Shown here: one piece after another, positions 7,503 to 13,822 of the stretch
How the letters are laid out: every line of letters starts with the position of its first letter
Position numbering within the stretch: position 1 is the stretch's first letter
Virus record (IMG/VR): IMGVR_UViG_3300021142_000117
Location: 1-32,040 of that record
Length of the DNA: 32,040 nucleotides
Source of the DNA: a virus
Reading direction: 5' to 3' (one strand)
Notes under the pieces: model-generated
What the model was told of the DNA's origin: nothing
Seen by the model: the letters and a program-made list of their open reading frames with translations, nothing else
Databases searched by the model: none
Program-made: the position numbers and the translations under genes

Positions 7503-8132
7503 TTATTTTATGCAACAAACGCCGCTTTGCACACATATTATATCTCTTATAAGACTATGAGCTCTACTGTATTTATCTTCTTTTACTGAATATTGTACTG
7601 ATTCTCTTAAACCAGTTTGTAATTCAGGTTTCATATAACTGCCAAAATTACTAGGCGTGCTTACAAAATCCCAACATATAAGATCTAAATCATCTTCTAC
7701 TTGCATAAGACCTTCTCCTATTTGAGTTACAGATCCTAATGCTCTTGAAGAAATACCAACGCTTAAATTTCTATTAAATAATTTCATTAGTATTTCTCCA
7801 GAAGGTGTGTCTAATATTTCTACTCTGCCATAAAGATCTTTACCTTCCCACCATATTTCTAATATAATATGACTTACATTTTTTAAGTTTATTATAGTAG
7901 TATCTGGATGGTCTAATTCTCCAAATGATCTATTCTCTTTAATTGGACCTTCTGCATATCTTTTAGCCTGTTCTTTTAATATCTCAAAAGGATATATTCT
8001 TTTATTTGCATTGGGTATATCTGCTGAAGATAATTTACCTACTACTATCATAGCACCACCATTACGCATACCCTCTTTAAGCATGCCAATTGGTTTAAAT
8101 AATGAATAGTCTATAAGAAGCTGTTTGTTCAT
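7503..8132 (-). CDS. 21: Prohead core protease (gp21-like)
   Basis: 209 residues, matching T4 gp21 in size (212). This serine protease matures the prohead by cutting scaffold, capsid and internal proteins after (L/I)xE. Catalytic landmarks are visible: GELDHP (residues 71-76, catalytic His75), VGISSRALGS (125-134, catalytic Ser128 or Ser129), then the family strand ICWDFVSTPSNFGSY. The N-terminal IVVGKLSSADIPNANKRIYP is also typical ('..GxF..ad..N.NgR.Y'). The gene starts 3 bases after the preceding stop (8136), so it is cotranscribed with the upstream head genes. Its presence makes the (L/I)xE-ending N-termini seen elsewhere in this window biologically meaningful. Confidence 0.96.
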   Translation of the reverse strand: MNKQLLIDYSLFKPIGMLKEGMRNGGAMIVVGKLSSADIPNANKRIYPFEILKEQAKRYAEGPIKENRSFGELDHPDTTIINLKNVSHIILEIWWEGKDLYGRVEILDTPSGEILMKLFNRNLSVGISSRALGSVTQIGEGLMQVEDDLDLICWDFVSTPSNFGSYMKPELQTGLRESVQYSVKEDKYSRAHSLIRDIICVQSGVCCIK

Positions 8133-8135
8133 TTA

Positions 8136-10010
8136 TTATATATTTACTATATCGCCTTTGTCTATTGCAGTATTAGCTGAATTCTTTTGATTTTGATTCA
8201 GTCGAGAATTACTTGCTATTTTTTGTTTAAGCGCTTGTTTATTTGAAGATGTAGGTATTAAAGTGTCCTCTTCCACCTTCTTTTTTTTCTTCTTAAGAAA
8301 CTCCACTACTTTTTTTATAATAGCGTCTTTTTTCTCATCTGAATTTGAAGTTTTATTTTCTTCTTTCTTTGATACTGGAGAAATATGATTTATAGACTTT
8401 TGTCCTTTATCAGCAATATGATTTATTACATTTAGTTGATAATCATGAGTATCTCCATTTTCAAGTTCTACAGTTAAAGTGCCCCCCATTATATTTTTTA
8501 TAATACCATGTCCATCAGGAGTCTCTACGCCTTGATTAATTCCATATCTCCAATGAGTGTCTTCATTTATTTTTTTTTCTAAAAGACTCTCTATGATAGA
8601 CTCCATTACTTTATGTTTTTTCTCAGGCTGCTTCATTTGTTTCATGCCTTTATGACCTTTAGCATGAGATGACATTTCTTTTACACCTTTTGGTTTGCCC
8701 TTTTTATTCTCAGTCTTAGTCTCTTTTGTATTAGATTTAACTTTTTCTAGACCTTTAGGTGATTTCATTTGATGGTGTGGATCTTTAAGCTCACTCTTTA
8801 CTGGCACCATCTTACGTTTTTCATCTTCTTTGCGCATCTGTTTTGCATTTGATATTATAATATCATCATATGCAGTAGGATCTTTTTTAAGTCTATTGAC
8901 TACTTTCTCAAGAGTTTTTTGATAAATCTCTTTTGAAATTTCTGGAAGTTTTGCAAGTTCTGTATTTACTGCTTTATAAACGAGTATAGGATTCATTCTA
9001 TCAATAGAAAGATATAGCTCTTCTTGAGATTCTTTTATGATTTTCTTTGGAGATTTGCTTTCTTCTAATCCTTCATATGAACTCCACTTTCCACCATAAT
9101 CTTGGCTTAAATATCCTGCAATATCTTTTGGAGTAAGATAACTCATATACGTTTTACCTCCCCAACCATATGGTTTTTTTCCTTTTACTATATCCCCTTC
9201 TATCCAATGACTTCCATCTTTATATAAAGAAACTGTAGTATTTCCATCTGTGAATTCTAAATAATCTGTAGAATCAAAGTCATCTTGATCATCTACTGCA
9301 TCTACTGGCTCTCTTCTGTATATAGGCTCATAGTCATGGTCTCTGGCTTCATCTAAATTCTTAGCTTGTGCTTTTGCAAAATCAGTAAGTAACTCGACTC
9401 TTTCTGGTATAGTCATATGCTTCCAATTCGAGTCTATATCTGGGATTCTATTAAAGTAGTGATTTGCATATTTAGGCGATCCAACTCCAAGTTCGTATTG
9501 TATGTCAGATATAGCTGAATCTAGATCATTATCTTTTGCGGCTTTTTTTATAGTATATTGACTAACAGATTCACTCATTTTTTTACTCTCATCTAAAATT
9601 TCTCCCTTTTCGTGTGCCTTCTTAATTATTTGAGCTGCTACTGTATCATCACTAGGCTTATATCCTTTATTTGAATATCCTTTTAATGATTCTATTTCTC
9701 CAGCATATTTTTTTATAAGATTTACAGCTTTATCATGTGAAATAGTTTTTTTATACCTATCTCGTGCAATAATTATTACTGATTTCGCTAGACCATCTAT
9801 ATTAGGACCTTCATATGAATCTTTCTTTTTACCAAATCCAAGAAATGACTCTTTAATCACGCCTTTTTGCTTCAATATTTTGATAGCATCATCATATGAA
9901 GTTAAATTTGATATCCAAGGCAGATTCTGATCTTTGCGAACTTCTATAAGAAATTTATCTTTTGATATTTCTCCAGCTCTGTGTTTTGCAAATAAATTTG
10001 CTACTGTCAT
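8136..10010 (-). CDS. Large lysine-rich head-associated protein of unknown function
   Basis: 624 residues, not recognised as a named family. The N-terminal 25 residues look like a short helical domain (LFAKHRAGEISKDKFLIEVR). There is a tyrosine-rich segment at about 240-300 (YLEFTDGNTTVSLYKDGSHW, then YGWGGKTYMSYLTPKDIAGY), a strongly basic, low-complexity region at about 390-470, and near residues 495-540 an SH3/KOW-like strand set (VETPDGHGIIKNIMGG, then LTVELENGD). The C-terminus is basic with a run of six lysines. It lies between portal-side genes and the prohead protease, where T4 keeps prohead core genes 67 and 68. An internal head or core protein is likely; no enzyme activity can be claimed. 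The start has an A-rich leader, and an ATATTTATA motif lies 15 bases upstream. Confidence 0.75.
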   Translation of the reverse strand: MTVANLFAKHRAGEISKDKFLIEVRKDQNLPWISNLTSYDDAIKILKQKGVIKESFLGFGKKKDSYEGPNIDGLAKSVIIIARDRYKKTISHDKAVNLIKKYAGEIESLKGYSNKGYKPSDDTVAAQIIKKAHEKGEILDESKKMSESVSQYTIKKAAKDNDLDSAISDIQYELGVGSPKYANHYFNRIPDIDSNWKHMTIPERVELLTDFAKAQAKNLDEARDHDYEPIYRREPVDAVDDQDDFDSTDYLEFTDGNTTVSLYKDGSHWIEGDIVKGKKPYGWGGKTYMSYLTPKDIAGYLSQDYGGKWSSYEGLEESKSPKKIIKESQEELYLSIDRMNPILVYKAVNTELAKLPEISKEIYQKTLEKVVNRLKKDPTAYDDIIISNAKQMRKEDEKRKMVPVKSELKDPHHQMKSPKGLEKVKSNTKETKTENKKGKPKGVKEMSSHAKGHKGMKQMKQPEKKHKVMESIIESLLEKKINEDTHWRYGINQGVETPDGHGIIKNIMGGTLTVELENGDTHDYQLNVINHIADKGQKSINHISPVSKKEENKTSNSDEKKDAIIKKVVEFLKKKKKKVEEDTLIPTSSNKQALKQKIASNSRLNQNQKNSANTAIDKGDIVNI

Positions 10011-10024
10011 GTTTTATATTTTTT

Positions 10025-10034
10025 TATAAATATA
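10025..10034 (-). promoter_or_regulatory. Recurrent spacer motif TATATTTATA upstream of 624-residue protein
   Basis: This copy of the ATATTTATA-type motif lies 15 bases before the start at 10010, in a 28-base gap. Candidate promoter element. Confidence 0.3.
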
Positions 10035-10038
10035 GAGA

Positions 10039-10995
10039 TTATTTTAATTTTTTATGCTTTGCATAAATAGATTTAATCATTTCTGTGATTTTATCCATTG
10101 TCTTTCTGGTGTGAGTCATTTCTTTAAGATCACTTCTAGAATTAAGTTCTTCTTTTAATTGAGTTAAATACTCCATCATTCTAGATATTTTACCTAATTC
10201 TTTTCTTACTATACCTACTCCAGTATGATATTGCTCGGCATTATTACGCTCTTTTACTGCCTTTTTAAATCTTGAGTAACTTTCTTGCAATTGATCTGAT
10301 TCATCCCAAAGTGATTTATACTGAAATCCACCTTTTGATGGTCTATTTGGAATTGAAGGTGCTGGAGTGAAACCAAATTTATCTACATCATATATATGCT
10401 TACGCTCTCCTGCTGCAAGTTTTGGTTCTTTGTCTTTAGTCTCTTTTATTGGTCTATATTGTGTTGAGTACCCTGTTACAATTTTTCCATCTTTAGTTTT
10501 ACCTGCAATTCTTACTCGACTTCCGTCTTTCATTATTCTAGTTATTGTAACCTCATCATATCCATATTTTACCTTATCTCCTACTTTAACTTCAGAGCCA
10601 TCGTGTATTTTAGCAGATTTTAATTTTGCAAATATACGATCAGAGTCAGATTTAAACTTTCCTGATTCTTGTGAAGTGTATATATTATCTTTTTCTGGAG
10701 ATCTATGATTCTGCGCCTCTTTTTTTATTTTTTTCCCTATTGGTGCAGCATAGGCCATTCCAGGTCCAGGAGTAAATGTAGCACCACTACCAGCAGTTGC
10801 TCCACCACTTGTTGCAGACATTTCATCTAAAGTTATATTATGCTTAGAAAGAAAATCTTGCAGATCTTTAATATTTAATTTTCCAGATTGTATTGCCTGT
10901 GCTATTGAATTTGAAATATTCCCAATTTCATTTTTAACATCTGTTAGACTTTTTTCTTCTTCTAGAAGATGACTCATCATTGAATGTATATCCAT
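10039..10995 (-). CDS. Head-associated protein sharing a capsid propeptide-junction motif
   Basis: 318 residues, family unknown. The first 58 residues are helical and end NITLDE. From Glu58 onward a glycine/serine/threonine segment (MSATSGGATAGSGATFTPGP, residues 59-78) aligns without gaps to the major capsid protein just after its Glu61. LDE fits the (L/I)xE rule of gp21-type proteases, so Glu58 is a candidate processing site. Residues of about 125-185 look like an SH3/KOW-like barrel (EVKVGDKVKYGYDEVTITRI). The C-terminal 90 residues are helical and basic (ERNNAEQYHTGVGIVRKELG). It sits in the head cluster between portal and protease. A core or internal head protein processed at the same stage as capsid is the favoured inference. 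Confidence 0.75.
   Translation of the reverse strand: MDIHSMMSHLLEEEKSLTDVKNEIGNISNSIAQAIQSGKLNIKDLQDFLSKHNITLDEMSATSGGATAGSGATFTPGPGMAYAAPIGKKIKKEAQNHRSPEKDNIYTSQESGKFKSDSDRIFAKLKSAKIHDGSEVKVGDKVKYGYDEVTITRIMKDGSRVRIAGKTKDGKIVTGYSTQYRPIKETKDKEPKLAAGERKHIYDVDKFGFTPAPSIPNRPSKGGFQYKSLWDESDQLQESYSRFKKAVKERNNAEQYHTGVGIVRKELGKISRMMEYLTQLKEELNSRSDLKEMTHTRKTMDKITEMIKSIYAKHKKLK
10759..10824 (-). other. Capsid-shared junction segment (GSGATFT motif), copy in 318-residue protein
   Basis: Codons 58-79 encode Glu followed by the Gly/Ser/Thr-rich segment containing AGSGATFTPGPG. The matching segment of the capsid gene is codons 61-82 at 5826-5891 (AGSGATFTAGAG). Both start at Glu and keep the same spacing. 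Likely a shared protease junction or assembly tag. Confidence 0.6.
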
Positions 10996-10998
10996 ATT

Positions 10999-11853
10999 TT
11001 ATATTGTTTTTTTGAGTTCTTCTATTAAATCTATATATTGCAATATTCCAGATAATGTTTCATCTTTTACTCTACTAGTCTGCTTTATAGGTTTTATAAA
11101 TTTAGAAATTTCTTCTAATTTTATTTTTATAACTTGATCTGGTATTTTTTTCATTAATATTTCAATATCTGCTTTTATTGCAGACATCTCCTCATTAAGA
11201 TATTTTTTTAATTTTGTAGTATCTGATATACTTGTAATATATTTATTTAATACTTGCTTTTGTCTTTCTGATAAATTATCATACTTATCATTAAACTTTT
11301 CTACTAGTATTTTATAAGTAAGAATTCTAATCTCTTTATCCTCTTTCATTAAATCTTCTACTATACTTTTTGAAGCTGGTAGTTGATTTAAATTTGTCTT
11401 TGTAATATGCTCTAATATTACTACTTTATTTAAAAAGATATGCTTAGAATCTGTTTCATTTACATTTTCAGATTCAAAAGTATTATATATTGCAGCATAT
11501 GTTTTATAATTATCTATTTTCGCTTTAAAAAATTCATCTAAATCATAATTAGCTTTAATTTCTCTAATAAGATTATATTTCATTTTTTGTAAAGACTCTT
11601 TATTTAGCTTTTTATGCTGCTCTAATACTGTAGAAATTAACATTTCAGCTTTTGATTCTGAAAGTTTAGGACTTGTAGTAAGAGTATTATACATAGCGTA
11701 CTCTCTACCAAGTTCAGTATTAGTAAAATATTTTTTCAATATCTTTACAGCTTTAGACTCTCTATTTGCTATTAGATCTGAAGTAGTCTGTCTTACAAGA
11801 AGTTCAAATAATACCCCAGAGTTGCGATATTTTGAATGCTTTATTTTTATCAT
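10999..11853 (-). CDS. Conserved T4-like phage protein of unknown function (head cluster)
   Basis: 284 residues, helical and lysine-rich. The N-terminus IKHSKYRNSGVLFELLVRQ is a pattern I recall from uncharacterised proteins next to portal genes of environmental T4-like phages; no function is established. Repeated long helices with Leu/Ile spacing continue to the C-terminus (LQYIDLIEELKKTI), suggesting a helical bundle or coiled coil with no visible catalytic motif. It follows the portal gene by 46 bases and precedes the 318-residue head protein by 3 bases. Position suggests a prohead core or portal-associated initiator role similar to T4 gp67/gp68, but that is inference from synteny alone. 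The ATG lacks a Shine-Dalgarno site and an ATATTTATA motif lies 20 bases upstream. Confidence 0.75.
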   Translation of the reverse strand: MIKIKHSKYRNSGVLFELLVRQTTSDLIANRESKAVKILKKYFTNTELGREYAMYNTLTTSPKLSESKAEMLISTVLEQHKKLNKESLQKMKYNLIREIKANYDLDEFFKAKIDNYKTYAAIYNTFESENVNETDSKHIFLNKVVILEHITKTNLNQLPASKSIVEDLMKEDKEIRILTYKILVEKFNDKYDNLSERQKQVLNKYITSISDTTKLKKYLNEEMSAIKADIEILMKKIPDQVIKIKLEEISKFIKPIKQTSRVKDETLSGILQYIDLIEELKKTI

Positions 11854-11872
11854 GAATTCAATTAATTCTGTT

Positions 11873-11884
11873 TATAAATATATC
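11873..11884 (-). promoter_or_regulatory. Recurrent spacer motif GATATATTTATA upstream of 284-residue protein
   Basis: The coding-strand motif lies 20 bases before the start at 11853, within the 46-base gap after the portal gene. Candidate promoter element. Confidence 0.3.
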
Positions 11885-11899
11885 AATTTATCTGCTAAT

Positions 11900-13813
11900 T
11901 TAGTCTTCTTTTATATTTCTTTCATCTAAGAGCGAAGATTCTTCTGATTTTTCTTCAAAAAGAGAAACTTTTTTTCCTGGAAACATCTTTTCCAAACTCT
12001 CTTTATTCTTTAGATATACAGCCATAGTACTTTCAAAACTCATTGGTCCGCCTTTATATTTAGGTTTTAATGAGTCTTCTCCAGTCTCTGCATTAGATTT
12101 CATACCATATCTTCCAATACCATCTCTGCCAAAAGCACTACTATCTGTACCAAATGTAGATTTATATTTTCTAGGTCGACCTGGTAATTTTACAGGCTCA
12201 TTTGGATTTGTTTCATTATATCCAGTAGGCACATTTAAAACTTTTTGTCCTCCATAAAGACCGGCAATTTGATGTGGAGTTCCATAAGCCTGTCCAGATT
12301 CTAGTGGATCATTACCTTCTGTAGTTATTTGATCATATCTGAATTTACGTTTTTGATCTTCTACTATCATATCCTCAAGTTCACCAAAACTATCAGGTGA
12401 CATATGGAATATATTTTCCCATACATATTCTCTTGGTAATATATTGCCTTCTATAGATTGATTAGCAAGATCAATTTTCTCTTTAAATAAAGCTATTCTT
12501 TCTTGATCATATATAATTGATGGGTTTGTAAGTGATAAGCTAAAATTAGCCATAGAATCATCTGTGTACCCATTTGCATAAAGATGTACAAGCGCAATCT
12601 TTTTTAGCTCTGATGCAATAATTCTTTGAATTCTTTCTATAGTACGTGCAAATCTAATATCTTCTGCAGCAAGAGTTGCTTTACCTGTGAGATCTTTTTC
12701 ATATCCCATAAAAGCTTTAGGAATTTTCAAAGCAGCAAATAACTTCTCTCTAAAATATGCTACATCATCTATTCCATTATATTCAAGTCCTTTTGCGGTG
12801 TCTATTCTTGTTGTAGAATCATTGCCTCGTACTGGAATAAAGAAGTCTTCTAGTAGATTTTGCTGATTATATTTAAGATTATATTGTCCAGTATTAGGAT
12901 CTATAAGAGGCGTTTTTTTCATCTTATTGATCATTTTTTGAACATAATTTTCAACTTCATTTGGTGGAATTGCGCCCACATTTACATAAAATATTCTGCG
13001 TTCTGGGGCTCTAGTAATACGATGTATTAACATTGCATCTTCAATAAGCGTATATTGCTTAAATAGCTTTCTTGCAGGCTCTAGATATGATCTACCATAG
13101 GGTAAATAATTAACGTCTCCAATTAGCCTAAAATGCGCCATTTCATAGTTATCAAACCACACACCTGGATCTTGATTATTAAATGCTGATGTATATCCAG
13201 AAGTAGCCGATAGTGCTGCATTAGGGTCAAATTTAAAACGGACCTCATTTGGATTATGTGGATTATACCCCTCTTGACGTACTATATTATATGCAGAAAA
13301 TGGAATTACATTATATACTCCATATTTTTCAGAAATTTCCATTTTAAGATAAAAATCTCCATATTTACACATATTTCTTATCCAAGACCAGAGATTAAAT
13401 TCTATATTTAAGACAGAATAAAATAAATTTTCAAGTAATTTTTGTATAGTCTCATCTGAAGATCTTATAGTAAGTACTTGACCTTGTTCATTTTTAAGTG
13501 TGCATTCATCGGCTATTATATCGAGTGCTGAAGCTATAATTGCATCTGTGTCCATAGCATCATAATCAGCATATATCTGAACTCTTGCAGATTGATAATT
13601 TTGGGCCAAATTTAGATTTACGCCATACGCAGTAGATGTAGTATAGACTTTGTGAAATCTATCTATAAGACTATTTGTCTGGATAACGCCATTTGATTGG
13701 ATATTATCTGGATCCATAACACTTAGCATATTACCGCCATCATTACGGATTATTACATCAGTACTAAATAGTCTTCTTAATGCTGAAAATAGATTTTGTT
13801 GATTATTTGCCAT
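11900..13813 (-). CDS. 20: Portal vertex protein (gp20-like)
   Basis: 637 residues (T4 gp20: 524). The portal forms the dodecameric DNA channel at one head vertex, nucleates the prohead and docks the terminase and neck. The T4-type signature is clear: RAPERRIFYVNVGAIP, ENYVQKMINKMKKTPLID, LLEDFFIPVRGNDSTTRID, then the portal core helix region AYFREKLFAALKIPKAFMG and ARTIERIQRIIASELKKI. The extra length is mostly a hydrophilic C-terminal extension after about residue 520 (glycine, proline and lysine-rich, ending LLDERNIKED). It starts 9 bases after the terminase stop. In T4, genes 18 and 19 separate 17 from 20; here they are adjacent. Confidence 0.97.
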   Translation of the reverse strand: MANNQQNLFSALRRLFSTDVIIRNDGGNMLSVMDPDNIQSNGVIQTNSLIDRFHKVYTTSTAYGVNLNLAQNYQSARVQIYADYDAMDTDAIIASALDIIADECTLKNEQGQVLTIRSSDETIQKLLENLFYSVLNIEFNLWSWIRNMCKYGDFYLKMEISEKYGVYNVIPFSAYNIVRQEGYNPHNPNEVRFKFDPNAALSATSGYTSAFNNQDPGVWFDNYEMAHFRLIGDVNYLPYGRSYLEPARKLFKQYTLIEDAMLIHRITRAPERRIFYVNVGAIPPNEVENYVQKMINKMKKTPLIDPNTGQYNLKYNQQNLLEDFFIPVRGNDSTTRIDTAKGLEYNGIDDVAYFREKLFAALKIPKAFMGYEKDLTGKATLAAEDIRFARTIERIQRIIASELKKIALVHLYANGYTDDSMANFSLSLTNPSIIYDQERIALFKEKIDLANQSIEGNILPREYVWENIFHMSPDSFGELEDMIVEDQKRKFRYDQITTEGNDPLESGQAYGTPHQIAGLYGGQKVLNVPTGYNETNPNEPVKLPGRPRKYKSTFGTDSSAFGRDGIGRYGMKSNAETGEDSLKPKYKGGPMSFESTMAVYLKNKESLEKMFPGKKVSLFEEKSEESSLLDERNIKED

Positions 13814-13822
13814 TTTATATTT

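Noticed and set aside
10367-10708. 113-residue open frame on the plus strand
   Set aside because: It lies wholly inside the 318-residue leftward gene, which has family-like features and coherent neighbours; the plus-strand product is a low-complexity hydrophobic shadow without a leader.
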